A DNA stretch of 64,000 bases from Lachnospiraceae bacterium (GCA_016281605.1 JAEEJA010000027.1:62001-126000), one strand, 5' to 3'. Positions 1-10,049 are shown, numbered from the stretch's first letter. The notes: generated by a model not told the origin, from the sequence alone. Translations and numbers: made by a program.

Positions 1-14
1 TTTGGGGAAAATGT

Positions 15-659
15 ATGAAGATTGAATTATTTAAAGAAGATTCAAAACATATGAAGATACTGTCTAAAATAGTAGATGGTGTTATTCTAAATATATTATT
101 TTTGATTTCATGTATACCGGTATTAACCATAGGACCGGCATTTACTGCATTTTACTATGCATCTGTAAAGGTTATCAGAAGAGAAAGAGGATATATGTTT
201 AAAACCTACGTAAAAGGCTTTAAAGATAATATCAAGTTATCCGGAATTATCTGGTTACTAACTCTTTTGGTTAATATTATCTGTCTAGGTGGTATATACT
301 TTGTATTTATATCTGCCTCAATGCTAACAAAGCCGGTAAGTATTGTACTTATAGCTATTTACGGTGCTATAATGATATTTGTTTTCTGTGCGGGTATATA
401 CATATATCCTGCATTATCCAGGTTTAAGATGAACCTGAAAAATGCATTAAAGCTTATGGTTATCATGCCCTTGTCTCATCCGGGTAAAACCTTAGCTTTA
501 TTTGCGATTACAATTGTGTTTACAGCTCTTATGTTATTATCTTTTTATAAGTATGTTATATTTATATTTGTTTTTCCGGAGCTATACATACTTGGTATTT
601 CTTTGATTATGGAGAATATCCTTTTAGAATATATCTCTGATGTAAAGGAAGAAGAATAA
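15..659 (+). CDS. YesL-type (DUF624) membrane protein
   Basis: A 214-residue integral membrane protein whose function is not established. Hydrophobic segments lie near residues 22-48, 75-100, 108-132 and 155-200. The segment around residues 30-70 (SCIPVLTIGPAFTAFYYA, then charged residues with KTYVKGFKDN) is typical of the DUF624/YesL family, whose genes often sit with carbohydrate ABC transporter genes. The ATG at 15 is used because the ATG at 11 hits a stop after four codons; GGGG at 4-7 is the likely ribosome binding site. It ends just before the GH13-like gene, so the two probably share a transcript with genes left of the window. Confidence 0.8.
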   Translation: MKIELFKEDSKHMKILSKIVDGVILNILFLISCIPVLTIGPAFTAFYYASVKVIRRERGYMFKTYVKGFKDNIKLSGIIWLLTLLVNIICLGGIYFVFISASMLTKPVSIVLIAIYGAIMIFVFCAGIYIYPALSRFKMNLKNALKLMVIMPLSHPGKTLALFAITIVFTALMLLSFYKYVIFIFVFPELYILGISLIMENILLEYISDVKEEE

Positions 660-679
660 AAATAAGGGGGTAGGACTTG

Positions 680-2959
680 ATGAAGGATACAAACGAAAAA
701 AAATTATATGATATGATGAATTGGGCAGATGTTGAGGAAATCGAGTATACCGAATCATCTAATCCCGAGCGTATACTTGGATTTAGTAAGGCGCCGGGGG
801 GTTTACTTTTACAGGCATACTATCCGGGAGCGGTTTTAGTAAAGGTTTGTTATGTATCTCAGAATAAAAAATTAGATATGTATAAAATGGATGATGAAGG
901 TTTTTTTGCACTCTTTTTTCCTAAGGGTAAAATCTTTGAGTACTACTTTGAAGTTACTGATGAAAAAGGTGAAAAAAGAACTGAACCCGGACTTTATCAA
1001 TATACAGATCTTTTTCCTAACAATATCATAAAGAAATTTGAAGATGGAGTTCTTTATGATGCATATAAGTATTTTGGTGCTCATTATGTACATCTCAATT
1101 CACATGCAAAGCAGTATGAGTTGGATTTTGAAGCAAAGTATAAAAAGCCATCAGGCAAAAATGATTTTTCATATGGTACTTACTTTGCTATATGGGCTCC
1201 GAAAGCTATGCGAGTTAGTGTTATAGGTGATTTCAATGATTATAATCCTTCACTTTATCAGATGATGAAGCTTGGAGATTCAGGAATATTTGAATTATTT
1301 ATTCCGGGTGTGTATCCCAATGCAGAATATAAATATGAGATCAAATTGAATTCTGTCAATACATTAATTATTGATGATCCTTTTACATTTGTAAGTAATA
1401 ACGAAAACAGTGTTGTGACATATAATTATGCAGCTGTTGATGATAATCATCATAATGAATTTAAGTGGAAAGATGCTGGTTTTAATGTTAAAAAATCCAA
1501 ACAGGATAAACCAATTATAATATATGAACTTCATCCCTATACATTCTTAAACGAATATGATATATCCTCATATAAGCATCTTGCTCAAATACTGGGCGAA
1601 CTGCTTCCTAAGTTAAATGTTACTCATATACTCCTTACTCCTATTATGGATTTTTATGATGAAAATTCCATAGGATATATGACATTTAATTATTTTGAAG
1701 TATACAAGCGCCTTGGCGATTCTTATGATTTTAAATGGTTTGTAAACTATCTTCATACAAAAGGAATAAGTGTAATGACTAACATAAGTCTTACTTATTT
1801 CCCTAAGGACAAATCAATACTTTCATCAATAGAGGAAGTATGTCCTTACTCTGTACAGGATAACGTTATGAAGCATCATCCATTTGTGAATGCTTATAAT
1901 TTTGATTTTTCAAATCCATGTGTAAGAAGTTTTCTTAATTCTGTCATAAGATATTGGATAATGGAATTTCATGTAGACGGATTTTGCTTTAACTCGTTAG
2001 AAACTGCCCTTTTTTTGGATCACGGAAGACGAGAAGAATCTTGGAGTCCTAATATATACGGTGGGAATATAAATCTTGATGCATGTTCATTTTTTAAGGA
2101 TTTAAATTCAAGGATTCATAATCTGTATCCCGGTTTTATAACCATAGGTCAGGATTCTCGTGGTTATCTTGGTTTAACGTCCACAGATACCGAAGAAGGT
2201 TTGGAATTTGATTATAAGTGGAATGATGATTTCAAAAAGAATATATTTGAGTATATTAAAACAGATATGTTTTACAGAAAAGGCAGACATGAGCTCATCA
2301 CCAGAAATACGCTTTACTTATATACTGAAAAGTATCTACTGCCTTTGGATCACAGTTTAACAAATCCGGATATTTCACTTAAGGAATTAATTCCAGGAAA
2401 CCGAGAACAGAAGGATGCCCAGTTCAAACTGTTATATGCTTATATGATGCTTATGCCCGGCATAAAGCTTTCCTTTATGGGTAATGAGTATGGAAGTAGC
2501 GTTCCTTGGAATCCTTTGAAACGTATATCACATGATGAAACCTTAAATATGGTTAAGAATAATACTGGTATTTATAATTTTATAACAGATATTAATAAAT
2601 TGTATCTTACCAATGAAGCACTTTTTAAGGATGAATTTGATCCTTCCGGCTTTGAATGGATAAGTGAATTGGATTCTGATCATGCAATAATTACATTTGT
2701 GAGAAAGGATTCGAAAGAAAACAATATCTTATTCATTATATTCAACTTTTTGCCTGTTCTATATGAGAATTTCATGGCAGGAGTTCCTTCAGATGGAACA
2801 TATGTTGAAATTTTTAACAGCGATTACTCCCTGTACGGTGGCACAGATCATGTTAATGACAAGAGTATAGCTGCAAAGGCAATCAGTTTTGATGGTAAGG
2901 AATACAGTATTAATGTAAAGGTTCCTCCTCTAAGTGTGATAGTTTTTTCAAAACAGTGA
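680..2959 (+). CDS. GlgB-like GH13 protein, probable catalytically inactive paralogue
   Basis: A 759-residue protein with the layout of a glycogen branching enzyme: N-terminal beta-sandwich modules (about 1-270, including a CBM48-like part near FAIWAPKAMRVSVIGDFNDY), a GH13 barrel (about 275-640) and a C-terminal beta domain. The four GH13 motifs align but their catalytic residues are replaced. Region I has N368 and Y373 for Asp and His. Region II is DGFCFNSLE, with C436 for Arg and N438 for the nucleophile Asp. Region III has Q491 for the acid/base Glu. Region IV reads LPLDHS, where His-Asp is expected. The gene is intact and full length, so I infer a maintained pseudoenzyme, perhaps glucan-binding or regulatory. 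The ATG at 680 is preferred to the TTG at 677 because AAGGGGG (664-670) is well spaced from it. Confidence 0.82.
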   Translation: MKDTNEKKLYDMMNWADVEEIEYTESSNPERILGFSKAPGGLLLQAYYPGAVLVKVCYVSQNKKLDMYKMDDEGFFALFFPKGKIFEYYFEVTDEKGEKRTEPGLYQYTDLFPNNIIKKFEDGVLYDAYKYFGAHYVHLNSHAKQYELDFEAKYKKPSGKNDFSYGTYFAIWAPKAMRVSVIGDFNDYNPSLYQMMKLGDSGIFELFIPGVYPNAEYKYEIKLNSVNTLIIDDPFTFVSNNENSVVTYNYAAVDDNHHNEFKWKDAGFNVKKSKQDKPIIIYELHPYTFLNEYDISSYKHLAQILGELLPKLNVTHILLTPIMDFYDENSIGYMTFNYFEVYKRLGDSYDFKWFVNYLHTKGISVMTNISLTYFPKDKSILSSIEEVCPYSVQDNVMKHHPFVNAYNFDFSNPCVRSFLNSVIRYWIMEFHVDGFCFNSLETALFLDHGRREESWSPNIYGGNINLDACSFFKDLNSRIHNLYPGFITIGQDSRGYLGLTSTDTEEGLEFDYKWNDDFKKNIFEYIKTDMFYRKGRHELITRNTLYLYTEKYLLPLDHSLTNPDISLKELIPGNREQKDAQFKLLYAYMMLMPGIKLSFMGNEYGSSVPWNPLKRISHDETLNMVKNNTGIYNFITDINKLYLTNEALFKDEFDPSGFEWISELDSDHAIITFVRKDSKENNILFIIFNFLPVLYENFMAGVPSDGTYVEIFNSDYSLYGGTDHVNDKSIAAKAISFDGKEYSINVKVPPLSVIVFSKQ

Positions 2960-3004
2960 GGTTCAAAAAAGAAAAAATAATCTTGGTATAAAGAGGAAAA
3001 AACA

Positions 3005-3946
3005 ATGATTAATATATATAAAACTGATGATAAAAAGATTCATACAGAAGAAAAAATAGATAGTGGGGTATGGGTAAATGTAGTGATGCCTACTGAGGAT
3101 GAAGCACTTAGATTGTCAGAAGAACTTGAAGTTGATATACAAGATATCTTAGCTGCCTGCGACGAGGAAGAATCATCACGTGTGGAGTTAGAAGATGGTT
3201 ATACATTAATTCTTGTGGACGTTCCGACACCGGAAATTATTAATGATGTAGAGGGTTATACAACAATTCCTCTTGGTATAATAATTACATCTAAGTGTAT
3301 AACGACCATATGTACTGCTGAATCTCCTGTTCTTACACCATTTATGGATAATAAAGTAAAGGAGTTTTCAACCAAGAAAAAACTCAGATTTGTATATCAA
3401 ATATTATTCAGGATTACAGTTCAATATCAGAATTATCTTAGACTTATAGATAAAAAAAGAACTGCTATAGAGGAAAATATAGGCGGTGGAACTGAAGATG
3501 ATGATATCATAAATCTTCATACCTTAGAATCCACGCTGGTTTACTTTGCAACTTCATTAAGAGCTAATGGAGCTGTTTTGGACAGACTTACAAGATATAA
3601 GAGATTAGAGCAGTACCCGGATGATAAAGAACTTCTTGATGATGTTATTACCGAGAATAAACAGGCTATCGAGATGACAAGTATTTATCGAGATATAATA
3701 AACGGAACCAGAGATTTGCTTTCAACTATAATTAATAATAAAATTAATGAAGTGATGAAATATCTTACAAGTATAACACTTGTTTTAGGTATACCTAATA
3801 TCATATCAGGTTTTTATGGTATGAATGTTAATACCAAAGGCATGCCATTTTCTGCATCAAGCTTCGGTTTTTTACAGATTGTTATAGGTGTAATAGCGAT
3901 TTGCGCATGTTCACTTATATTACTAAAACGTAAAAAACTATTATAA
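3005..3946 (+). CDS. corA: CorA family divalent-cation channel
   Basis: A 313-residue CorA-type magnesium (or cobalt/nickel) channel. It has an N-terminal cytoplasmic alpha/beta domain (about 1-140), a long helical stalk (about 140-250) and two C-terminal membrane helices (about 255-275 and 285-308). The family signature Gly-Met-Asn, which forms the pore entrance loop after the first helix, is at residues 272-274. The C terminus is basic (LLKRKKLL), as expected for the cytosolic side. AAGAGG precedes the ATG. It is 45 bases downstream of the GlgB-like gene; the two have no obvious functional link. Confidence 0.92.
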   Translation: MINIYKTDDKKIHTEEKIDSGVWVNVVMPTEDEALRLSEELEVDIQDILAACDEEESSRVELEDGYTLILVDVPTPEIINDVEGYTTIPLGIIITSKCITTICTAESPVLTPFMDNKVKEFSTKKKLRFVYQILFRITVQYQNYLRLIDKKRTAIEENIGGGTEDDDIINLHTLESTLVYFATSLRANGAVLDRLTRYKRLEQYPDDKELLDDVITENKQAIEMTSIYRDIINGTRDLLSTIINNKINEVMKYLTSITLVLGIPNIISGFYGMNVNTKGMPFSASSFGFLQIVIGVIAICACSLILLKRKKLL

Positions 3947-3982
3947 ATTATTAAAAACTTTATATTTTAGGAGGAAAAGAAA

Positions 3983-5518
3983 GTGAACCCAAATATCCTT
4001 ATCATGGTTTCGATTATTTTATATCTGGCAGGAGTTGTTTATGTTGGATTTAAATTCTCACATGAAACCCAAAATGCTGATGGCTTTTATCTTGGTGGTA
4101 GAAAGCTGGGACCTTTAGTTACAGCCATGAGTGCTGAAGCGTCAGACATGAGTAGTTGGCTTCTTATGGGACTTCCGGGAGTTGCTTATTCTATGGGTAT
4201 ATGTGATCCCGGTTGGACTGCTTTTGGACTTGCACTTGGAACCTACTTAAACTGGCTTTTAGTTGCTAAGAGACTAAGAATTTATACATACAGACTTAAA
4301 GCATTTACTATTCCGGGATACTTTTCAAAGAGATTTCATGATGAAAAAAAAGTTTTACTTGGAATTTCTGCTCTTGTGATTGCAGTTTTCTTCGTTCCTT
4401 ATACAGGTTCCGGATTTGCAGCATGTGGAAAGCTTTTTGCAACACTTTTTAATGCAGATTATCATATGGCTATGATTATCAGTGCTATAGTAATACTTGT
4501 ATATACTACACTTGGCGGATTTTTGGCAGCATCCACAACTGACTTTATACAGAGTATAGTTATGACAATAGCCCTTGTAGTAGTGTTAGCCTTCGGCATT
4601 ACTTCAGCAGGCGGTTTTGCAAATGTTATTGATAATGCAAAGAGTCTTCCGGGTTATTTTGATATCTCTCATGTTTATGATGCTGCTTCTAATTCTGCAA
4701 AGCCATATGGTATTATAACTACAATATCAATTATTTCATGGGGACTTGGATATTTTGGTATGCCTCATATATTATTAAGATTTATGGCCATTGAAGATAA
4801 GGAAAAACTTAAGATATCCAGAAGAGTAGCCAGTATATGGGTTGTTATCGCCATGGCTGTAGCAGTTTTAATAGGTGTTGTAGGTAATGCAATGTCAGCT
4901 AACGGTGCAATGGATGTATTAAAAGATCCTGAAACTATAATTGTTAAGATATCTGTTATTATCAGTGAGAATGGGGCTTTCTTTGCAATAATTGCAGGTG
5001 TTATACTTGCCGGAATACTTGCAAGTACTATGTCAACAGCTGATTCACAGTTACTTGCTGCATCATCCTCAGTATCAGAAGATATCATAAAGGGTGTTTT
5101 TAAAATTAAAATATCAGATAAAACAACACTTATTCTTGCAAGAGTAACCCTTGTAGTTATCGGTATAATTGGTATTATCATAGCCTGGGATCCAAACAGT
5201 TCAGTATTTAATATAGTTTCCTTTGCTTGGGCAGGCTTTGGTGCCGCATTTGCCCCTGTGGTACTTTTTTCTCTATTCTGGAAAAGAGTTAATAAGTATG
5301 GAGCTATCGCAGGTATGCTTTCAGGTGGTATAATGGTTTATGTATGGGAATATATAATCGGACCTATGAACAGTAATCTTGCTGCTATTTACGAACTCTT
5401 ACCTGCATTTATAGTTTCATGTATATTTATAGTAGTTGTAAGTCTTGTAACACCTGAACCATCTAAAGAAATATATGATGAATTCGATTCTTACAAGGCT
5501 AAAATAAATACAAAATAA
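3983..5518 (+). CDS. putP: Sodium/solute symporter, PutP-like
   Basis: A 511-residue transporter of the sodium:solute symporter family with about 13 membrane helices across its length. The early segment ADGFYLGGRKLGP followed by AMSAEASDMSSWLLMGLPG is the sodium/substrate-binding signature of the proline permease branch. ASTMSTADSQLLAASS, near residue 350, is the second family motif. Proline is the likeliest substrate; pantothenate or another organic acid cannot be excluded from sequence alone. The start is a GTG, supported by AGGAGG at 3969-3974 eight bases upstream. Confidence 0.85.
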   Translation: MNPNILIMVSIILYLAGVVYVGFKFSHETQNADGFYLGGRKLGPLVTAMSAEASDMSSWLLMGLPGVAYSMGICDPGWTAFGLALGTYLNWLLVAKRLRIYTYRLKAFTIPGYFSKRFHDEKKVLLGISALVIAVFFVPYTGSGFAACGKLFATLFNADYHMAMIISAIVILVYTTLGGFLAASTTDFIQSIVMTIALVVVLAFGITSAGGFANVIDNAKSLPGYFDISHVYDAASNSAKPYGIITTISIISWGLGYFGMPHILLRFMAIEDKEKLKISRRVASIWVVIAMAVAVLIGVVGNAMSANGAMDVLKDPETIIVKISVIISENGAFFAIIAGVILAGILASTMSTADSQLLAASSSVSEDIIKGVFKIKISDKTTLILARVTLVVIGIIGIIIAWDPNSSVFNIVSFAWAGFGAAFAPVVLFSLFWKRVNKYGAIAGMLSGGIMVYVWEYIIGPMNSNLAAIYELLPAFIVSCIFIVVVSLVTPEPSKEIYDEFDSYKAKINTK

Positions 5519-5541
5519 TCAAAAAAAGGAGGACTTACTTT

Positions 5542-5859
5542 ATGGAATTTACATTTACCGATGAGAATTTTGATTCTGAAATTAATAATTCAGATATCCC
5601 TGTAATGGTTGATTTTTATGCTGATTGGTGCGGCCCTTGTAAGATGATGGCGCCTGTTGTAGAAGAGTTGGCAGAAGAGTATGCAGGAAAAGTAAAAATC
5701 GGAAAGCTTAATGTTGACAGCTCTCCAAATACTGCTCAAAAATTTGGGATTATGTCTATCCCAACTGTTCTTTTTTTCAAAAATAAAGAAAAGACTACAG
5801 AATTTGTCGGACTTAAGTCAAAAGAAGATATTAAAGCTATATTGGATTCAATTCTTTAA
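5542..5859 (+). CDS. trxA: Thioredoxin
   Basis: A 105-residue single-domain thioredoxin, a cytoplasmic thiol-disulfide reductant. The active site is W-C-G-P-C-K with cysteines at residues 30 and 33. The cis-proline loop (SIPTVLFF) is near residue 72. Length and layout are standard. AAAGGAGG just upstream supports the start. No thioredoxin reductase gene is nearby. A hairpin terminator at 5881-5925 ends this transcript before the RNase P RNA gene. Confidence 0.95.
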   Translation: MEFTFTDENFDSEINNSDIPVMVDFYADWCGPCKMMAPVVEELAEEYAGKVKIGKLNVDSSPNTAQKFGIMSIPTVLFFKNKEKTTEFVGLKSKEDIKAILDSIL

Positions 5860-5880
5860 TTCCCAATAAGAAATTTTTTT

Positions 5881-5925
5881 ATAGTTGCTTTTCAAGGTAA
5901 TACTTTGGATAGCAACTATTTTTTG
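5881..5925 (+). terminator. Intrinsic terminator after trxA
   Basis: A 9-base-pair stem (ATAGTTGCT at 5881-5889 with AGCAACTAT at 5911-5919), a loop of about 21 bases and a following T run. It sits directly downstream of trxA and just upstream of the rnpB promoter. Confidence 0.75.
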
Positions 5926-5954
5926 TTTACAAATAAATACCCTAATGATAAAAT
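5926..5954 (+). promoter_or_regulatory. rnpB promoter
   Basis: TTTACA (-35, 5926-5931) and TAAAAT (-10, 5949-5954) are separated by 17 bases. The predicted start, about 5960, coincides with the 5' end of the RNase P RNA deduced independently from its P1 helix. Confidence 0.75.
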
Positions 5955-5959
5955 ATAGA

Positions 5960-6302
5960 GTCGAGTAGTACGGATAATCGCGGCTGTTATTATTAACAGG
6001 TGAGGAAAGTCCGGGCTTCATGAGGGGCAGGATGCCGGATAACGTCCGGTGGAGGTGACTCCCAGGAAAGTGCAACAGAAATGATACCGCTTTTTATAAA
6101 AGTAAGGGTGAAATGGCAGGGTAAGAGCCTACCGCATCTGTGGTAACACAGGTGGTCAGTGTAAACCCCATCCGAAGCAAGACCGAACAGGAATGATGAC
6201 GGGCCCCTGATAGTTCCGGGTAGGTCGCTTGAGGCTATAGGTAACTGTAGTCCTAGATAGATGATTATCTAAAACAGAACCCGGCTTACGGTACTACTCG
6301 AT
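5960..6302 (+). ncRNA. rnpB: RNase P RNA (M1 RNA)
   Basis: The catalytic RNA of ribonuclease P, which matures tRNA 5' ends. The ends are set by a perfect 11-base-pair P1 helix: TCGAGTAGTAC at 5961-5971 with GTACTACTCGA at 6291-6301. Conserved core segments are visible in order: GAGGAAAGTCCGGGC, ACAGAAATGATACCGC, GGTAAGAGCCTACCGCAT, AAACCCCATCCGAAGCAAGA, and AACAGAACCCGGCTTACGG near the 3' end. About 343 bases is a normal length. The 115 bases between it and mutS hold no convincing feature apart from a possible TATAAT at 6361-6366 that lacks a good -35. Confidence 0.95.
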
Positions 6303-6417
6303 TATGTAAAAATGTCTTAACCCACCGCCTTCTATACACATAGATATGGATTTATTAGACTATAATTAATTTTATATCTGATTCAGACATTTAAGCAAAA
6401 GTGAGGATTATAAACAC

Positions 6418-9045
6418 ATGGCTTTATCACCAATGATGCAGGAATACATGAATACCAAGGAAGAGTATAAAGATTGCTTTTTATTTTACAGACTTGGTGA
6501 TTTTTATGAATTGTTTTTTGAAGATGCTATAAAGTGCTCAAAACTCTTAGAGCTCACACTTACCGGCAAAAGTTGCGGTCTTGAAGAGCGGGCTCCCATG
6601 TGCGGAGTTCCTTTTCATGCGGCTGATACATATATAGATAAGCTTGTAAAGATGGGATATAAGGTTGCTATATGTGAGCAGGTTGAAGATCCAAAACAAG
6701 CAAAAGGTCTTGTTAAAAGAGAGGTTATAAGAGTAGCTACACCCGGAACCAATTTAAACATGCTTTCACTCGACGAAAGTAAAAACAATTATCTTATGAG
6801 TATTGTATATACTACCAATGCCTATGGAGTAGCATATACTGACATAACTACCGGAGATTTTTATATAACAGAATTTGATAATTTGTCTAAACTTATAGAT
6901 GAGATATATAAGGTAGTTCCTTCTGAGATTATATGTAATGATTCCTTTCTTGTTTCAGGTATTGATTTAGATATGCTTTCAGATCAGGAAAATATTATAA
7001 TTTCTGCTGTAGATTCATGGTACTTTGATGATACAACCTGCAAAAATTCCATACTTGAGCATTTTCACACTAAATCCTTATCAGGTCTTGGAATAGATGA
7101 TTATACTATAGGGTGTGTCGCTGCAGGCTCTGTACTTCTCTATCTAAGAGAAACACAGAAAAATTCCCTTTCTCATATCAGAAAGATAACACCTTATAAA
7201 AATAATAATTTTATGCTTTTAGACAGGGCAACAAGAAGAAATCTTGAGCTTTGTGAAACCATGAGAGACAAAGAAAAGAAGGGGTCTCTGTTCTGGGTAC
7301 TGGATAAAACCTGTACAGCCATGGGAGCAAGAAAACTAAGAAACTCTATAGAAGAGCCAATATTGGATAAGCAGATCTTAGAAAGCAGGTTGGATGCTGT
7401 AAGCTGGCTTTTCGACTCTTACGTTCAGCGTGAAGAACTTAGAGAATACTTAAATCCTGTTTATGATTTAGAAAGACTTACAACAAAGATAAGCTATAAG
7501 TCAGCTAATCCCAGAGATTTGATTGCGCTTAAGCAGTCTTTATCTATGCTTCCACATATTAAAAATATACTAAGCGAGGCCGGATTGGGTATTCTTAATG
7601 AAATCTATAATGATATTGATACCTTGGATGATATATATGAGCTTATAGAAAGAGCCATAAACGATGAACCACCACTTACCATGCACGATGGAGATATAAT
7701 AAAGTCTTTTTACAATGAGAATGTTGATAAGTATAGAAAAGCAGCTACAGATGGAAAAAAATGGCTTACAGATATACTTGAGAAAGAAAAAGAGCATACT
7801 GATATAAAGAATCTAAAGCTAAAGTATAATAAGGTTTTTGGCTATTATCTTGAAGTTACCAATTCATTTAAAGATAAGGTACCTGATAACTGGATAAGAA
7901 AACAGACTCTTGTAAATGCTGAAAGATATACAACTCCGGAATTAAAAGAGATAGAGGATACTGTTTTAGGTGCTAGAGACAGGTTGTACGAGCTTGAGTA
8001 TGAGCTATTTTGTCAGGTAAGAGATATAATCTATGATGCCATACCAAGGATTCAAAAGACTGCTAAGCACATAGGTTACTTAGATATGCTTGCATCTCTT
8101 GCGACTGTTGCTCAAAAGAATAACTATGTGAGACCAACAATTACAACAGATGGTAAGATAAAGATAAAGGGTGGTAGACATCCTGTAGTTGAAAATATGA
8201 TAAATGGGTCATTATTTATAGATAATGATACTCATCTGAATAATGAAGAAAGGCGTATAGCAATTATAACAGGACCCAATATGGCAGGTAAGTCCACTTA
8301 CATGAGACAGACTGCTCTGATTGTACTTATGGCGCAGATTGGTTCCTTTGTACCTGCCAGTGAAGCCTCTATCTGTATTGTTGACAGAATATTTACCAGA
8401 GTTGGAGCCAGCGATAATTTAGCAAGTGGTGAATCGACTTTTATGGTTGAGATGACGGAAGTTGCTAATATACTTAGAAATGCTACTAAAAACAGTCTTA
8501 TAATACTGGATGAGATTGGAAGAGGAACCTCTACCTTCGACGGTCTTGCCATAGCATGGGCAGTAGTAGAGTATATAGCAGATAAAAGTATCATAGGTGC
8601 TAAGACGCTTTTTGCGACACATTATCATGAATTAACTGAGCTGGAAGGAAGACTTTCCGGTGTAAATAATTATTGTATAGCTGTTAAAGAACAGGGAGAA
8701 GATATTATATTTTTAAGAAAGATAGTAAAGGGCGGAGCTGATAAAAGCTACGGTATACAGGTTGCCAGACTGGCGGGGGTTCCGGAACAGGTTTTAAAAC
8801 GTGCATTTAATATAGTTGATGAGCTTGTTGATAACGATCTAATCGAGAAAACAAAGAAACTATCGGAACCTAAAGGATTAGATAAAACTGAGCCTGTTCA
8901 GCTGTCTCTCTTTGCTGATGGCTTTCTTAAAAATGAAAATATTATTGACAGAATCCGCTCCTTAAGGATGGAAAACATGACTCCTATGGATGCAATGAAG
9001 GTTCTTTATGATCTTCAAAAAGATATTATTGAAGGAGATAAATAA
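6418..9045 (+). CDS. mutS: DNA mismatch repair protein MutS
   Basis: An 875-residue MutS that recognises mismatches and small loops and recruits MutL. The N-terminal mismatch-binding domain has the Phe-x-Glu wedge at F29 and E31 (GDFYEL). Connector, lever and clamp domains follow (about 130-570). The ATPase has Walker A at 619-627 (GPNMAGKST), Walker B near IILDEIGRGTS, and a helix-turn-helix dimerisation tail. It overlaps phoH by one base (TAATG), so translation is probably coupled. Its partner mutL is not adjacent; it lies about 41 kb away on the opposite strand. Confidence 0.97.
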   Translation: MALSPMMQEYMNTKEEYKDCFLFYRLGDFYELFFEDAIKCSKLLELTLTGKSCGLEERAPMCGVPFHAADTYIDKLVKMGYKVAICEQVEDPKQAKGLVKREVIRVATPGTNLNMLSLDESKNNYLMSIVYTTNAYGVAYTDITTGDFYITEFDNLSKLIDEIYKVVPSEIICNDSFLVSGIDLDMLSDQENIIISAVDSWYFDDTTCKNSILEHFHTKSLSGLGIDDYTIGCVAAGSVLLYLRETQKNSLSHIRKITPYKNNNFMLLDRATRRNLELCETMRDKEKKGSLFWVLDKTCTAMGARKLRNSIEEPILDKQILESRLDAVSWLFDSYVQREELREYLNPVYDLERLTTKISYKSANPRDLIALKQSLSMLPHIKNILSEAGLGILNEIYNDIDTLDDIYELIERAINDEPPLTMHDGDIIKSFYNENVDKYRKAATDGKKWLTDILEKEKEHTDIKNLKLKYNKVFGYYLEVTNSFKDKVPDNWIRKQTLVNAERYTTPELKEIEDTVLGARDRLYELEYELFCQVRDIIYDAIPRIQKTAKHIGYLDMLASLATVAQKNNYVRPTITTDGKIKIKGGRHPVVENMINGSLFIDNDTHLNNEERRIAIITGPNMAGKSTYMRQTALIVLMAQIGSFVPASEASICIVDRIFTRVGASDNLASGESTFMVEMTEVANILRNATKNSLIILDEIGRGTSTFDGLAIAWAVVEYIADKSIIGAKTLFATHYHELTELEGRLSGVNNYCIAVKEQGEDIIFLRKIVKGGADKSYGIQVARLAGVPEQVLKRAFNIVDELVDNDLIEKTKKLSEPKGLDKTEPVQLSLFADGFLKNENIIDRIRSLRMENMTPMDAMKVLYDLQKDIIEGDK

Positions 9046-10049
9046 TGATTGAGAAAGAATTAAGCATAGAGACAGATCTCTTAAATATAGTTTTTGGTGT
9101 TTATGATGCGAATATCCGTAAAATTGAAAAAGTCTTCAATGTCTCCTTTTCTTCACATAACGGAATATGCGTATTTTCGGGGGATGAGAATAATGTCTAT
9201 GCAGCTGAAAGGGTTATAATACAGCTTATAAAGATAGCCAAGAAAAATGGCATGATAACAGAGCAGGAAGTTGATTATTGTATATCTGTTGCTCTTAAGG
9301 ATATAAAGGTTGATGTTCAATCCTTAAATAATGATGTTATATGTCATACCTGTATGGGAAAACCTGTGTCACCTAAAACAGCCGGTCAAAAGAATTATGT
9401 AGATAATATAAAAAATAAAATGATAACCTTTGGTGTCGGACCTGCCGGTACAGGAAAAACCTATCTGGCTATGGCCATGGCTATCGAAGCATTTAAAAGA
9501 GATGAGGTTATGAGGATAATACTTACTCGCCCTGCAATAGAAGCCGGAGAAAAGCTTGGTTTTCTTCCGGGTGATCTGCAAAGTAAAGTAGATCCTTATC
9601 TTAGACCTCTTTATGATGCTCTTTATCAGATAATGGGTGTTGAAGCATTTCAAAAAAATCTGGAAAAGGGCCTTATAGAGGTTGCACCCCTGGCTTATAT
9701 GAGAGGAAGAACACTGGATAACTCATTTATTATTTTAGATGAGGCTCAAAATACAACTCCTGCACAGATGAAAATGTTTTTAACAAGAATCGGATTTGGC
9801 TCAAAGGTTGTAGTAACAGGAGATCTTTCACAAAAAGACTTGGCAACTGATCAAAAATCAGGTCTTGAGAATGCGCTTTACATACTTAAGTCTATTGATG
9901 ATATAGGTGTTACACATCTTACATCTGTTGACGTTGTGAGACATCCTTTAGTTCAAAAGATAGTAAAGGCATATGAAAAGCATGAACAAAAGGTAAATAA
10001 AAACATAAAAAAAGAAATAGATTATAAAAGGAATAAACATCAATTATGA
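9045..10049 (+). CDS. phoH: PhoH-like ATPase
   Basis: A 334-residue PhoH/YbeZ family P-loop ATPase, commonly paired with YbeY and linked to RNA and ribosome metabolism. It has an N-terminal KH-like region (about 1-110), Walker A at 132-139 (GPAGTGKT) and Walker B in FIILDEAQN, followed by a helicase-like core. The C terminus is lysine-rich. Its stop overlaps the ybeY start (ATGA), the usual conserved pair. The upstream yqfD-type partner seen in many Firmicutes is replaced here by mutS. Confidence 0.93.
   Translation: MIEKELSIETDLLNIVFGVYDANIRKIEKVFNVSFSSHNGICVFSGDENNVYAAERVIIQLIKIAKKNGMITEQEVDYCISVALKDIKVDVQSLNNDVICHTCMGKPVSPKTAGQKNYVDNIKNKMITFGVGPAGTGKTYLAMAMAIEAFKRDEVMRIILTRPAIEAGEKLGFLPGDLQSKVDPYLRPLYDALYQIMGVEAFQKNLEKGLIEVAPLAYMRGRTLDNSFIILDEAQNTTPAQMKMFLTRIGFGSKVVVTGDLSQKDLATDQKSGLENALYILKSIDDIGVTHLTSVDVVRHPLVQKIVKAYEKHEQKVNKNIKKEIDYKRNKHQL

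Noticed and set aside
6303..6417. mutS promoter or an additional RNA after rnpB
   Set aside because: TATAAT at 6361 has no matching -35, and the long-range repeat AAATGTCT/AGACATTT encloses about 70 unstructured bases; neither is convincing.
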